A DNA stretch of 64,000 nucleotides from Arthrobacter stackebrandtii (GTDB lineage: Bacteria; Actinomycetota; Actinomycetes; Actinomycetales; Micrococcaceae). The position numbers and the translations under genes were made by a program. The DNA lies in contig NZ_JAGIOI010000001.1 in assembly GCF_017876675.1 (NCBI RefSeq), positions 62,001-126,000 of the forward strand. Reading direction: 5' to 3'. How positions within the stretch are numbered: position 1 is the stretch's first letter; the number at the start of each line of letters is the position of its first letter. Under the pieces are notes generated by a model, which searched no databases, was not told the DNA's origin, and was given only the letters and a program-made list of their open reading frames with translations. Shown here piece by piece: positions 1 to 10,747 of this stretch.

Positions 1-845
1 CCAAGGTCGCCAATGAGGTCGTTTTCGCGCATGACGGCGACCATGCCGACATTGGTGCCCGAGAGCACCAGGCCGGCACCCAGTGAGGTGCCGAGAATGG
101 CCAGCACGGCCAGGTTCACCCAGCCGAGGCTGTGCCTTGACCGCAGCCACATCCGGGCGACAGCATTCCGGCCGGTGAGGTCCGGGGCGGGGATGGCGTC
201 CTCGGCGGGACCGGCGTCAAGAGTGCCGACGGATTGGCCGACAGCCACGTAGGCACCCTTTTGCCCCGACCTGGTGGGCGGGTTGAAACACATCAGGAAG
301 CCGCCGGCCACGGCCACCGAGACGCCGATGACGACCAGGCCCACCGATGTGTGCGTGGTCGTGGCCAGCATGACACCGGCGGCCGGGCCCACCATGAAGG
401 TCAGCTCGCCCCCCATGGAGTCCAGGGCATAGGCGGTGCGCCGCTGTTCCGCCGGCACCATGACGCTGAGCGCCTGTCGCACCACGGAGAAGATGGGCAC
501 GGCGAAGAGCCCGCCAATAAACGCCGCCACGATCAGGAACTGGAAGTTCAGCAGCGGAGCCGTGCTCCAGACCACGAGTTCTGCCACAACGGAGGGTACG
601 AGGGCCCGGCGCAAACCATAGATGTCCACCATCCGTCCGCGCCACGGAGCACCGAAGGCCATGCCGATGGTGATGGCTGCGGCCACCATTCCGGCGGCGG
701 CATAGCTCAGCCCCATGGTTTCCACCACGTGCAGGGTGAGCAGGACTCCGGCGGCTGCATGGGGGATGCGGGCGACCATGGCGATCAGCAGCAGCCGGCG
801 CACGGGTCCGACCGCTAGAATTTCGCGGTAGGCGGCAAAGTTCAC
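1..845 (-). CDS. MFS transporter (3' end beyond window)
   Basis: About 281 residues of a major facilitator superfamily protein are visible, reading from a GTG at 845 to the window edge; the rest of the gene lies outside. The translation is a run of hydrophobic helices (for example RRLLLIAMVARIPHAAAG near the N-terminus), with small Gly/Ala-rich segments and short basic cytoplasmic loops as in MFS carriers. GTG 845 was chosen because the same frame has a stop about 30 nt upstream and no ATG between. A 14-bp perfect palindrome lies about 20 bp before the start and could be an operator. The substrate cannot be told from sequence; efflux of a small molecule is a guess. Orientation matches the upstream sseB-like gene. 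Confidence 0.8.
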   Translation of the reverse strand, partial: MNFAAYREILAVGPVRRLLLIAMVARIPHAAAGVLLTLHVVETMGLSYAAAGMVAAAITIGMAFGAPWRGRMVDIYGLRRALVPSVVAELVVWSTAPLLNFQFLIVAAFIGGLFAVPIFSVVRQALSVMVPAEQRRTAYALDSMGGELTFMVGPAAGVMLATTTHTSVGLVVIGVSVAVAGGFLMCFNPPTRSGQKGAYVAVGQSVGTLDAGPAEDAIPAPDLTGRNAVARMWLRSRHSLGWVNLAVLAILGTSLGAGLVLSGTNVGMVAVMRENDLIGDL

Positions 846-863
846 TGAGGGAACCGTCTCTCT

Positions 864-877
864 TGTGATGCATCACA
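864..877. promoter_or_regulatory. 14-bp perfect palindrome upstream of the MFS gene
   Basis: TGTGATGCATCACA reads identically on both strands. It lies between the SseB-like gene and the MFS start codon, about 20 bp upstream of that start. The half-sites TGTGA/TCACA resemble CRP/GntR-type operators, but the 4-bp spacer is not the 6 bp of a CRP site. Binding of a GntR-family or other dimeric repressor is an inference. Confidence 0.4.
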
Positions 878-903
878 GGTGAGCGTCGGCTTCCCTGCGG
901 CGT

Positions 904-1788
904 TTAGGTCTGTTGGTGGCGCAGTCGAAGCTGGACGGAGTCGACGCCCTGGGCGAAGACGTCGTCGCGTGCCCAATATTCCTGCAGGTGGGTGATCACA
1001 CCATTCAGAGCGGACTGGTCGAGTCCGGGCAAAAGGGTGAGGGTGACGCACAGTTCCGGTCCGGTTCCGCCGCCCGATACCAACCGTCCAGACGGTTCAA
1101 TATCGGTGTCCCACTGGGATTCTATGCCCTGACCGGCGCTGGCGGAAATGCCGACCACCAGGGGATGTCCCAAGTTCGCCAACGACCGCTCCAATACCTG
1201 CGCAACAGCCGGGTTGCCATAGCTGGGCAGCCAGTCCTGCTGCTGGGCCAGGGCCCACATGGCGGGGCGCCGGACCACGAACGGACGCTGCGAACCCGGA
1301 TCCAGGACCATCAGCTGAGCCTCTTCGGCCACGGCGGACAGCGCAGCCCGTGCGGCATAGACAGCAACGGGCCGCGCCTCCGGATGCCACTTTGCCAGGG
1401 CGTCGGCGTGGGTGAAGGCCGGCAGGGCCCGCCGCCCGTCCGGGCCCTGCAACGTCACCAGCGCCATGTCCGATTCCTTGTCGGACACCAGCCCGTTCTC
1501 ACCCACGGTGGACTCGGCCAGCTGCGCCACGATGGGAATGAACACGCGAGCCTGTGCCAGCGAGGCAACTACGGCCGCCTCCGTCCCGTCACCGGAGGCG
1601 AGCTGCGCGATGGCGGCGGCAAACGCGGCGTCCATGGCGCCGTCGTCCGCGTCAAAGTTGTGGTACTTTTCCTGCGCCGGCAGGTCCCGGCCCGCCCACG
1701 GCTGGCCGGCGGAGTCGGTGGTGCCGCCGGCTCCGGCCAGGGCCGCGGCGATGTGGCCGGGCAGGTGCTTTTTGGGCTGTTCCGTCAT
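904..1788 (-). CDS. SseB family protein
   Basis: A 294-residue soluble protein matching the SseB N-terminal domain family, a poorly characterised group common in actinobacteria. Recognisable features are the hydrophobic stretch VFIPIVAQL around residues 82-90, followed by a DMALVTLQGPDGRRALPAF segment and the PEARPVAV stretch typical of the domain. No signal peptide or membrane helix is seen. It starts 3 nt after the priA stop codon, so it is probably co-transcribed with the his genes. The family name derives from enterobacterial SseB, but the molecular role here is unknown. Confidence 0.75.
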   Translation of the reverse strand: MTEQPKKHLPGHIAAALAGAGGTTDSAGQPWAGRDLPAQEKYHNFDADDGAMDAAFAAAIAQLASGDGTEAAVVASLAQARVFIPIVAQLAESTVGENGLVSDKESDMALVTLQGPDGRRALPAFTHADALAKWHPEARPVAVYAARAALSAVAEEAQLMVLDPGSQRPFVVRRPAMWALAQQQDWLPSYGNPAVAQVLERSLANLGHPLVVGISASAGQGIESQWDTDIEPSGRLVSGGGTGPELCVTLTLLPGLDQSALNGVITHLQEYWARDDVFAQGVDSVQLRLRHQQT

Positions 1789-1791
1789 GGC

Positions 1792-2526
1792 CTAGCGGCG
1801 GCCTGCAACGTCGAGGGCTTCGGGGAGGGTGAACTGGCCGGAGTAGAGCGCCTTGCCGATGATGGCACCTTCAACACCCTCGCCAACGAGTTCGCGCAGC
1901 ACACGCAGGTCCTCGAGGCTGGAGATGCCGCCGGAGGCAACCACGGGCTTGGCTGTGCGTGAGCACATTTCGCGCAGCAGTTCCACGTTGGGGCCGCGCA
2001 GCGTGCCGTCCTTCGTGACGTCGGTGACCACGTACCGCGCGCAGCCGGCGTCCTCGAGGCGGGCCAGGACCTCCCAGATGTCGCCGCCTTCCTTGGTCCA
2101 GCCGCGGCCGGCCAGGGTGGTCCCGCGCACGTCGAGCCCGACGGCGATCTTGTCGCCGAAGCGCTCGATCACCTTGGCGGTCCATTCCGGATTCTCGAGT
2201 GCGGCGGTGCCGAGGTTGACGCGGCCGACGCCGAGTTCCAGGGCGCCTTCCAGGGAGGCGTCGTCGCGGATGCCTCCTGAGAGCTCCACCTTCACAGAGA
2301 GCTCCTGGACCATTTCGCGCAGCAGCTCCACGTTGGAGCCGCGGCCAAACGCTGCGTCAAGGTCAACGAGGTGCACCCACTCGGCGCCGTTGTTCTGCCA
2401 GTTCAGGGCAGCCTCAAGGGGTGAGCCGTAGCTGGTTTCCGAGCCGGCCTCGCCCTGGACGAGGCGCACGGCCTGCCCGTCGGCAACATCCACGGCGGGC
2501 AGCAATTCCAAAATGGGGGTGGTCAT
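1792..2526 (-). CDS. priA: Bifunctional HisA/TrpF isomerase PriA
   Basis: This (beta/alpha)8-barrel enzyme of 244 residues isomerises ProFAR to PRFAR in histidine synthesis. In actinobacteria it also isomerises phosphoribosylanthranilate in tryptophan synthesis, because a separate trpF is usually missing. The catalytic Asp13 lies in the first strand (PAVDVADG). The LDVRG motif is at 131-135, and TDVTKDG at 168-174 with GG 199-200 forms phosphate-binding loops. The length is normal. It follows hisH and a tiny membrane ORF in the histidine operon. The dual function is established for the family; here it is inferred from lineage, since no trpF is visible in the window. Confidence 0.93.
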   Translation of the reverse strand: MTTPILELLPAVDVADGQAVRLVQGEAGSETSYGSPLEAALNWQNNGAEWVHLVDLDAAFGRGSNVELLREMVQELSVKVELSGGIRDDASLEGALELGVGRVNLGTAALENPEWTAKVIERFGDKIAVGLDVRGTTLAGRGWTKEGGDIWEVLARLEDAGCARYVVTDVTKDGTLRGPNVELLREMCSRTAKPVVASGGISSLEDLRVLRELVGEGVEGAIIGKALYSGQFTLPEALDVAGRR

Positions 2527-2585
2527 GGGATCCTCAACATCGACTAGAAAACTGTGAAATCTGGCTGCGGCGCGCTTGCCGCGTA

Positions 2586-2735
2586 TTACTGGGTGAACAG
2601 GTATGCCGCCACAAGGGACATGACGGCCAGGAAGGCAAAGCTGTACGGAATCCAGCGTGCGGTCTTTTGCTGGTAGAACGTGTAGGCGCCGCCTATGAGC
2701 AGGCCGGCGAGGGCCATCAACAACAGCGAGTACAT
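2586..2735 (-). CDS. Small hypothetical membrane protein (49 aa) in the his operon
   Basis: Reading from the ATG at 2735 gives a 49-residue protein of two short hydrophobic segments ([17 protein letters not shown] and [17 protein letters not shown]) separated by a basic turn (QQKTARW). The ATG overlaps the hisH stop codon (TGATG), which suggests translational coupling. A longer upstream reading of this frame only shadows hisH. I recognise no family; the size and place suggest a small inner-membrane protein carried between hisH and priA. Function unknown. Confidence 0.65.
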   Translation of the reverse strand: MYSLLLMALAGLLIGGAYTFYQQKTARWIPYSFAFLAVMSLVAAYLFTQ

Positions 2736-3430
2736 CAGCCGGCCGCCGGTGCAGTGGCAGGGGCCGGCGCAGCGGGCCTCAGGGAGGCGACCCAGTTGCG
2801 CAGGAGGCGTGCTCCGGCGTCGCCCGATTTTTCCGGGTGGAACTGGGTGGCGCACAGCGGGCCGTTTTCCACGGCCGCGATGAACGGTGCCCCGTGCTCT
2901 GACCAGGTCACCATCGGCGGGCGCATTTTGGGCTGCAGGACCTCAAAGTCCCATTTCTGCACGCCGTACGAGTGAACAAAGTAGAAGCGCTCGTTCTCCA
3001 CGCCTTCAAACAGTTTGCTGCCTTCGGGCGCCTTGATCGTGTTCCAGCCCATGTGCGGCACCACGTCGGCGGGCAGAAGTTCCACCGTGCCGGGCCACTC
3101 CCCCATGCCTTCGCGGTGGTTGCCGTGTTCAACACTGGCGTCGAACAGGACCTGCATGCCGACGCAGATGCCCAGCACGGCCCGGCCCCCGGCAACGCGG
3201 CGGCCGATCATGCGCAGCGCATCAACGTTTTTGAGTTCGTCCATGACGGAGCCGAATGCTCCGACACCGGGGACCACCAGGCCGTCGGCGTTGAGGACGT
3301 CATCTGCCTTGGCGCTGAGCGTGACGGCGGCACCGGCACGTTCCAGGGCGCGCACTGCGGAGCGGACGTTGCCCGAACCGTAGTCCAGGACGGTGACGGT
3401 GGGTTGTGCTGCTGTGGTTTCAGAACTCAC
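2735..3430 (-). CDS. hisH: Imidazole glycerol phosphate synthase subunit HisH
   Basis: This is the glutamine amidotransferase subunit that supplies ammonia to HisF for making imidazole glycerol phosphate and AICAR. The class I triad is clear: Cys89 in GICVGMQ, with His198 and Glu200 in FHPEK. The oxyanion segment VPGVGAFG is at 53-60. The 231-residue length is slightly longer than usual because of an Ala/Pro-rich tail. The GTG start overlaps the hisB stop (GTGA), so translation is coupled. HisF itself is not in the window. Confidence 0.95.
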   Translation of the reverse strand: MSSETTAAQPTVTVLDYGSGNVRSAVRALERAGAAVTLSAKADDVLNADGLVVPGVGAFGSVMDELKNVDALRMIGRRVAGGRAVLGICVGMQVLFDASVEHGNHREGMGEWPGTVELLPADVVPHMGWNTIKAPEGSKLFEGVENERFYFVHSYGVQKWDFEVLQPKMRPPMVTWSEHGAPFIAAVENGPLCATQFHPEKSGDAGARLLRNWVASLRPAAPAPATAPAAG

Positions 3431-4047
3431 AAAAGGCCCTTCGTGGAGGGGATCCCGGTGACGCGGGGATCTGGTTCGACGGCTGAACGGAGTGCACGGG
3501 CAAAGGCCTTGAACTGGGCCTCGACAATGTGGTGCGGGTCCCGGCCTGCGATGACTGTCATGTGCAGGCAGATCTGGGCGTGCAGCGTGATGGCTTCAAA
3601 AACGTGGCGGGTCAGCGAACCGGTGAAGTGTCCGCCGATCAGGTGGTACTCCTGGCCCGCGGGTTCTCCGCCGTGCACGAGGTACGGGCGGCCGGAGACA
3701 TCCACAACGGCGTTGGCCAGGGCCTCGTCGAGCGGGATGGTGGCCTCGCCGAAGCGGCGAATGCCAGCCTTGTTGCCCAGCGCCACCCTCAGGACCTCGC
3801 CCAGGGAGATCGCCACATCCTCCACCGTGTGGTGGGCGTCGATGTGGGTGTCGCCGGTGGCCTTGATGTTCATGTCGATCAGCGAGTGCTTGGACAGTGC
3901 CGTGAGCATGTGGTCGTAGAACGGCACGGACGTGTCGATGCTGGACACCCCGGTCCCGTCAAGGTTGATCTCAACCATGACACTCGACTCGCTCGTGGCA
4001 CGCTCCAAACGGGCGGTCCGACCCTGGCCGGGCGTAATCTCAGTCAT
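3427..4047 (-). CDS. hisB: Imidazoleglycerol-phosphate dehydratase
   Basis: This enzyme dehydrates imidazole glycerol phosphate to imidazole acetol phosphate, the sixth step of histidine synthesis. The 206-residue protein has the two duplicated His-rich metal-binding motifs: HHTVED at 72-77 and a second copy, DPHHIVE, near residue 170. It is monofunctional, without the phosphatase domain of the enterobacterial fusion. The ATG at 4047 is chosen because MTEITPG... gives the normal family length; the frame stays open upstream without homology. About 175 bp separate it from hisC, wide for this operon, and no gene is visible in that gap. Confidence 0.95.
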   Translation of the reverse strand: MTEITPGQGRTARLERATSESSVMVEINLDGTGVSSIDTSVPFYDHMLTALSKHSLIDMNIKATGDTHIDAHHTVEDVAISLGEVLRVALGNKAGIRRFGEATIPLDEALANAVVDVSGRPYLVHGGEPAGQEYHLIGGHFTGSLTRHVFEAITLHAQICLHMTVIAGRDPHHIVEAQFKAFARALRSAVEPDPRVTGIPSTKGLL

Positions 4048-4222
4048 TGCAGCAGTCCTTTGGTCCACGTGCGCATCCCTGCCCGGCGGCGCAGGGCAGC
4101 AACGGGCGCACAAACGTCTTTGTGATTGTCTCCAGTTTAGGAGAGAGGGCGAGGTATTGCCCAAACAGTCCACCCGGCGGTCGCCGCTCCGGCCGGGGAC
4201 GACGCCGGAACGCGCCGACGCG

Positions 4223-5320
4223 TCAACCGGCGAGGATGGCGCGCATGCCGTCAAGGAACGCCGTGGTTTCGGCCTCCGTGCCGGCGGTAACGCGCAGGTG
4301 TCCCGGGATTCCGACATCGCGAATGAGGACACCTCGGGCCAGCAGCGCCTCCCATACGGCATTGGGGTCCTCGAGCCCGCCAAAGAAGACAAAATTGGAG
4401 TCAGACGGCGCGGGCGTCAGGCCCAGCTCCACCAGCCCCTCGACGATGCGGTCCCGCTGGACCTTGATGGCCTCAACATTGGCCAGCAGTGACTCGGAGT
4501 TGCGCAGGGCGGCAACGGCGGCCGCCTGGGTGATGGCCGAGAGGTGGTACGGCAGACGGACCAGGCGCAGCGCGTCGGTGACCTCCGGGGCGGCGGCCAG
4601 GTAGCCCAGCCGGGCGCCGGCCATGGCGAAGGCCTTGCTCATGGTGCGCGAGACAACCAGGCGGGGCCGGCCCTCAAGCAGGCCAAGCGCACTGCTTGTT
4701 CCGGTGTGGGAGAACTCGGCGTACGCCTCGTCAACGATCACAATGGTCCTTGAGGCCTCGCCGGCTTCGTAGACAGCCTCGACCACGTCCAGGCCAAGTG
4801 CCGTCCCGGTGGGGTTGTTGGGTGAGCACAGGATGACGATGCTGGGTGCCTGTTCCCGTACCTGCGCTGCGGCCGATTCGGCGCTGAGGCCGTAGTCCCC
4901 GGCACGGACGCCGGCAAGGTAGCTGGTTCCGGTTCCGCTGGCGAGCAGCGGGTACATGGAGTATGTGGGAGGGAAGCCCATGACGGAGCGGCCGGGCCCG
5001 CCGAACGCCTGAAGGAGCTGCTGGAGGACTTCGTTGGAGCCGTTGGCGGCCCAAATGTTCCCTTCAGCCAGGCCGTGGCCCAGGTAGGCGGCAAGTTCCT
5101 GCCGCAGGGTGGTGAATTCCCGGTCCGGGTAGCGGTTGAGGTGGTCCAGTTCGGCGGCAACGGCGGCGAGGATGGCATCCCTGGCATCCTGCGGAACACC
5201 AAAGGTGTTTTCGTTGACGTTGAGCAGGATGGGAACATCCAGCTGCGGTGCACCGTAGGGGTGCTGGCCGCGCAGGTCGTCGCGGAGGGGCAATTGTGCG
5301 AGGCGTTCGAACTGATCCAT
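4223..5320 (-). CDS. hisC: Histidinol-phosphate aminotransferase
   Basis: A PLP-dependent class I/II aminotransferase of 365 residues that converts imidazole acetol phosphate to histidinol phosphate. It carries SPNNPTG (166-172), DEAY (197-200) and the Schiff-base lysine Lys229 in [10 protein letters not shown]. The N-terminal LNVNENTFG motif (33-41) is typical of HisC rather than of other aminotransferases. It is the first his gene in this cluster. The usual upstream partner hisD is not present between hisC and the LysM gene, so hisD must lie elsewhere. Confidence 0.95.
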   Translation of the reverse strand: MDQFERLAQLPLRDDLRGQHPYGAPQLDVPILLNVNENTFGVPQDARDAILAAVAAELDHLNRYPDREFTTLRQELAAYLGHGLAEGNIWAANGSNEVLQQLLQAFGGPGRSVMGFPPTYSMYPLLASGTGTSYLAGVRAGDYGLSAESAAAQVREQAPSIVILCSPNNPTGTALGLDVVEAVYEAGEASRTIVIVDEAYAEFSHTGTSSALGLLEGRPRLVVSRTMSKAFAMAGARLGYLAAAPEVTDALRLVRLPYHLSAITQAAAVAALRNSESLLANVEAIKVQRDRIVEGLVELGLTPAPSDSNFVFFGGLEDPNAVWEALLARGVLIRDVGIPGHLRVTAGTEAETTAFLDGMRAILAG

Positions 5321-5403
5321 GGCTCCAGCTTATTTGCAGTGACCGGCAAACGGCGAAATCGTTTCGCCGTACGGACGCCGATGACGAAGCCCGGATGCAG
5401 GGG

Positions 5404-5778
5404 CTACTTGGGCAGAGGGACAAACAACTGCTGGCCCGCATGCAGGACTCCGGCCCCAAGCTGGTTCAGGGCCACGATCTCCTGCACGACGTCCCGGACA
5501 TTCCGGTCCGGGTCTACCCCAGCGGCAATGCTCCACAGGCTGTCGCCCTCCAGCACGGTCACGGTGGTGGCGTAGTCGGCCATGTCGACGGTGGAGAACT
5601 GGGTGGCAGCATGGGCCGGGCTGACCATGGAACCGAAAATGATGCCCAGGCATGCGAACACCAGGGCCGCTGCCGAAACGATGGCAGGGATGCCGAAGAA
5701 GACGAGCCGGCCGCGCCGGGTCAGCTGGAGCCCGTGGAGTGCGGGCAGTGATGGTGCCGTTGCAACCATTGCGTTCAT
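5404..5778 (-). CDS. LysM membrane protein beside lexA (YneA/DivS/ChiZ-like position)
   Basis: This 124-residue protein has a basic N-terminus, one membrane helix at about residues 26-52 and a C-terminal LysM domain at about 72-121 (GDSLWSIA, AGQQLFVPLPK). The LysM part is expected outside the membrane, binding peptidoglycan. It is divergent from lexA, with two SOS boxes in the shared intergenic region, one about 85 bp before its ATG. LysM or small membrane proteins in this position are known SOS-induced division inhibitors in other Gram-positives (YneA in Bacillus, DivS in Corynebacterium, ChiZ in Mycobacterium). The same job here is inferred from position and architecture; there is no visible hydrolase domain. 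Confidence 0.85.
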   Translation of the reverse strand: MNAMVATAPSLPALHGLQLTRRGRLVFFGIPAIVSAAALVFACLGIIFGSMVSPAHAATQFSTVDMADYATTVTVLEGDSLWSIAAGVDPDRNVRDVVQEIVALNQLGAGVLHAGQQLFVPLPK

Positions 5779-5860
5779 GACTTCTGGTCCTTTCGCTGTG
5801 GAGTTGGATCCGCGGCCACAAGCACCCCTAGGATCAACTTTCCATGCTTCATATCTTCGA

Positions 5861-5876
5861 TAGAACGTATGTTCTA
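5861..5876. promoter_or_regulatory. SOS box 1 (LexA operator)
   Basis: TAGAACGTATGTTCTA is an inverted repeat containing the Gram-positive LexA core GAAC-N4-GTTC. It lies in the divergent region between the LysM gene (start 5778) and lexA (start 6056), nearer to the LysM gene. Confidence 0.85.
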
Positions 5877-5929
5877 ACTTGCTACTAGTACAGTTTTAGC
5901 ATCTACGGACGACACTTGCCAAGGGCTGA

Positions 5930-5946
5930 TAGAACAAACGTTTGAA
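5930..5946. promoter_or_regulatory. SOS box 2 overlapping the lexA promoter
   Basis: TAGAACAAACGTTTGAA holds GAAC-N4-GTTT, a one-base departure from the LexA core. It overlaps the putative lexA -35 hexamer at 5942-5947, as expected for autorepression. Confidence 0.8.
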
Positions 5947-5970
5947 ATTCACCCCCGCGTGGCTTAAACT
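5942..5970 (+). promoter_or_regulatory. Putative lexA promoter
   Basis: TTGAAA at 5942-5947 and TAAACT at 5965-5970 are separated by 17 bp, a near-ideal sigma-70-type promoter. The lexA ATG is about 85 bp downstream. Its -35 element is covered by the second SOS box. Confidence 0.6.
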
Positions 5971-6055
5971 TGCAGTACAAGGATTGGCCGCTAGAAGCAG
6001 TCCACCAGCAGGCACTGACATTGTTTGGTGCAGCCACGAAAGGACCGATGGAACC

Positions 6056-6799
6056 ATGGAGCTTCCCGACCCACCGCACCGCATCCCCCAGGCACCCAGC
6101 CGCGCCGGCATGAAGGGGCTCACCGTGCGGCAAAAGAAGATCCTTGAGTGCATCCAGCGCTCCATCGCGGACAAGGGCTACCCGCCGTCAATGCGCGAGA
6201 TCGGCGATTCCGTGGGGCTCGCCAGCCTGTCCAGCGTCACGCACCAGCTCACGCAGCTTGAACGCCATGGCTACCTGCGGCGCGACCCCAAGCGCCCCCG
6301 GGCCATGGAGGTCCTCATCCCGCTGGTCCTGGACGACGGCAAGGTGGAAATCGAGGGCGTGAGTTCACCCAAGTCACTGCGCAGCTCCAACGGCCTGAAC
6401 TTTGCCGAACTCAGCAGTTCCTCAGACACCGCGTTCGTGCCGCTTGTTGGCCGCATCGCCGCCGGCGGACCCATCCTGGCCGACCAGGCTGTGGATGACA
6501 TCATGCCGCTGCCACGCCAGATCGTGGGCAGCGGAGAGCTGTTCATGCTGAAGGTGCAGGGAGACTCCATGATCGACGCCGCCATCTGCGACGGCGACTG
6601 GGTGGTGGTGCGCCAGCAGAACACCGCCAACAACGGCGACATTGTTGCGGCACTTCTTGAAGATGAGGCCACCGTCAAGACATTCCGCCAGCGCGACGGC
6701 CACATCTGGCTGCTGCCCCAGAACACCCGCTACGAGCCGATCCTCGGCGACCACGCGACCATCATGGGCAAGGTGGTCTCCGTGCTGCGCAGCCTGTAG
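6056..6799 (+). CDS. lexA: LexA repressor (SOS regulator, S24 peptidase)
   Basis: LexA represses SOS genes and cuts itself when stimulated by RecA filaments. The 247-residue protein has an N-terminal winged helix (about 21-87, with [13 protein letters not shown] and PPSMREIG), the Ala136-Gly137 cleavage site in IAAGG, and the catalytic pair Ser171 (GDSM) and Lys208 (ATVKTF). ATG 6056 is chosen because it follows an AAAGGA ribosome site at 6038-6043 and gives the family length; the frame is open further upstream, but that part lies across the promoter. It is convergent with dinG across a perfect 50-bp palindrome. Confidence 0.95.
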   Translation: MELPDPPHRIPQAPSRAGMKGLTVRQKKILECIQRSIADKGYPPSMREIGDSVGLASLSSVTHQLTQLERHGYLRRDPKRPRAMEVLIPLVLDDGKVEIEGVSSPKSLRSSNGLNFAELSSSSDTAFVPLVGRIAAGGPILADQAVDDIMPLPRQIVGSGELFMLKVQGDSMIDAAICDGDWVVVRQQNTANNGDIVAALLEDEATVKTFRQRDGHIWLLPQNTRYEPILGDHATIMGKVVSVLRSL

Positions 6800-6834
6800 G
6801 CGGCACTGCTCCGCGGCACGGCAACAAGGCAACT

Positions 6835-6884
6835 GACGCGAAGGAGGCGCCCCGGACCATGGTCCGGGGCGCCTCCTTCGCGTC
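6835..6884. terminator. 50-bp perfect palindrome, bidirectional terminator between lexA and dinG
   Basis: Two 25-nt arms (6835-6859 and 6860-6884) are exact reverse complements with no spacer; the centre is ACCATGGT. The arms are GC-rich, begin with GACGCGAAGG and meet at GGACCATGGTCC. It sits 35 bp after the lexA stop and 60 bp after the dinG stop, so it can serve both genes. There is no clear T-tract on either side. Its completeness is unusual for a simple terminator. Confidence 0.75.
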
Positions 6885-6944
6885 TGTCCTTCTACGCTGG
6901 ACCGCTGCGGTGTGCAGCAGCACTGCCCTTCCGCCGTACGCCGC

Positions 6945-8979
6945 CTACTTGCCGGAGAGGCGCTTGAGGGCAGACAGTGCCACGGCACGGTCCTTCGTCG
7001 CCCAGAATGGTGGCAGGGCCGCCCGCAGGAATCCGCCGTAGCTGGCGTTCGCCAGCCGAGAGTCAAGAACCGCAACCACGCCGCGGTCCTGGCTGGAGCG
7101 GATCAGCCGCCCCACGCCCTGTGCCAGCCGCACGGCGGCATGGGTGGCGGAAATGGCGATGAATCCGTCGCCACCACTCTGGGCAACGGCCCGTGCGCGG
7201 GCGGTGACGAGAGGGTCGTCGGGACGCGGGAACGGGATCCTGTCGATGACGACCAGGCGGCAGGATGCACCCTGGACATCAACACCCTGCCACAGCGACA
7301 TGGTGCCGAACAGGCAGGTGTCCGGTTCGTCGGCAAACTGCTTGATGAGACCGGACATTGAGGAGTCGCCCTGGCACAGGATCTTCATTTTGAGCTTCTT
7401 GCGCAGCTTTTCGGCAGCGTCTTCCGCCGCCCGCCGGGAGGAGAAGAGTGCAAGGGTCCCGCCTCCGGCCGCGGTGATGAGCTCGGCCAGCTCGTCCAGC
7501 TGTTCCGGAGACGTGCCGAAACCGGGTTTCTGCAGGTGGGCGGCCACGTACAGCATGCCCTGCTTGGGGTAGTCAAAGGGGGAACCGACGTCGGCCCCGC
7601 TCCAGGCAGGCGCGCTGGGGCCCAGCAGGCCCAGCCCACCGGCCGTGGCCTGGAAGGAATCGCCAATGGCCAGGGTGGCCGATGTGAGCACCACCGTACG
7701 GTCCGCAAACAGTCCCTCCCGAAGCTTCATGGCAACGCTCAACGGGGCGATGTTGATGGTGGCGGGTTCATTGGGGTCGGCTTTTTGGTAGCCTTTCCCG
7801 GGTGCGAAGGTGCCGGGGCGGGAGGCCCACACCACTTCGCCGGCATCGGCAGCGGCAAGCAGGCGTTCGCACAGGTCGAAGACCAGGTTCAATCTAGACC
7901 TGGCAATGGACCGCCCGCCGTCAACGGCGGCATTCCCGTCCGGCTTGGAGTCGGAGAGGGCCGCACGCACGGCATCGCGCACCTGCTCGACGGCCTGGGA
8001 CTGGGCCTCGTTGAGCCCGTTGGGCATAAGGCCTTCGGGCACCCCGGCCAGGGCAAAGTCCAGTGCCGTGGCGCCGGCATGCAGCGCGTCCACGGAGACG
8101 CCCGTGTGCTTGCGGGTGCTGGAGGCCGCGGCCTGCACCATCTGCACGGAGAGCTGGCCGGTGACGGCCCCGGTTACCCTGTCCTGCAGTTCGTGGGCCT
8201 CGTCCACCACCACGACGTCGTATTCGGGAAGCACGGCGATGCCCTCGAACGCGCTGATGGCCAGCATGGCGTGATTGGTCACCACGATGTCGGCGTCGGC
8301 ACCGCGTGCCCGGGCCAACTCGGAGAAGCACTCCGTGGCGAGCGGGCATTTTGCGGCACCCAGGCATTCCATGGAAGTGACAGAAACCTGCCGCCAGGCC
8401 TTGTCGGTGACGCCGGGGACCAGTTCGTCACGGTCGCCCGTTTCGGAGTCCTGGGCCCATTCCCGCAGCCGCACCACTTCCTTGCCCAGGGCCGAGGTGG
8501 GTCCCGTGCCGGCCCCCGGCAGGTGGGCGACGCTGTTGTCCTCCCCCAGGCTGAACAGTGCACCCTCGCCTTGGTCCTCGCTGGGGAAGCCGCCGCCAAG
8601 CTTTTGTTTGCAGACGTAGTTGCTGCGTCCCTTGACCAGGGCAACATCGATGGGGCGTGGCAGCAATGGCTCCAGGGCTGCAAGCAGCCGGGGAACATCG
8701 CGGCCCACAATCTGCGCCTGCAGTGCCAGTGTTGCCGTGGCCACCACGGCGGGTTTGTCGCTGGTCAGTGAATTGACGATGAGCGGAATCAGGTAGGCAA
8801 GGGATTTTCCCGTGCCGGTGCCTGCCTGGACGAGCAGGTGCTCATTCTTCTCGATGGCCCCCACCACCCTGCGGACCATTTCGTGCTGGCCGTCGCGGCG
8901 CTGGCCGCCCATGGTTTCCACGGCTCGGTCCAGCAGTTCCAGGGCCTGCACGGAAAGTTCACTCGAAGGCTGGGCACTC

Positions 8980-8987
<8 letters not shown>
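6945..8987 (-). CDS. dinG: DinG-family ATP-dependent DNA helicase
   Basis: A 680-residue superfamily 2 helicase of the XPD/DinG type, expected to unwind DNA 5'-3' at repair intermediates. It has Walker A GTGTGKS at 56-62 and a DEAH box (VVVDEAHELQD). Four cysteines between motifs (YVCKQK, then ECLGAAKCPLATEC) fit the [4Fe-4S] cluster of this family. The C-terminal motif VGRLIRS is the helicase motif VI. ATG 8987 gives MPESAQPS and overlaps the hflX stop by 8 nt; an upstream ATG at 9038 would extend deep into hflX. Position beside lexA fits a DNA-damage role, but no SOS box is seen directly before it. Confidence 0.9.
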
Positions 8988-10608
<1,621 letters not shown>

Positions 10609-10719
10609 GTTCTCCTTATAGTCTCTTACCCCAATCGTAGTCCGGCCCGCCCACACGCACACCTTCGCCCACCCCGTGCTGTGGATAACGGCCACTGCGG
10701 TTAGGTGCGCCTAGATACA

Positions 10720-10733
10720 CAAACCGCGGTTTG
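10720..10733. promoter_or_regulatory. 14-bp palindrome before the methyltransferase gene
   Basis: CAAACCGCGGTTTG is a perfect inverted repeat ending 14 bp before the ATG at 10748, in the 139-bp divergent region with hflX. A TAATCT hexamer at 10739-10744 just before the start and the absence of a ribosome-binding site suggest a leaderless or near-leaderless transcript. An operator role is a guess. Confidence 0.35.
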
Positions 10734-10747
10734 GGCACTAATCTGGC

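Noticed and set aside
864-877. CRP/cAMP receptor site
   Set aside because: Half-sites fit but the spacer is 4 bp instead of 6; kept only as a generic palindrome.
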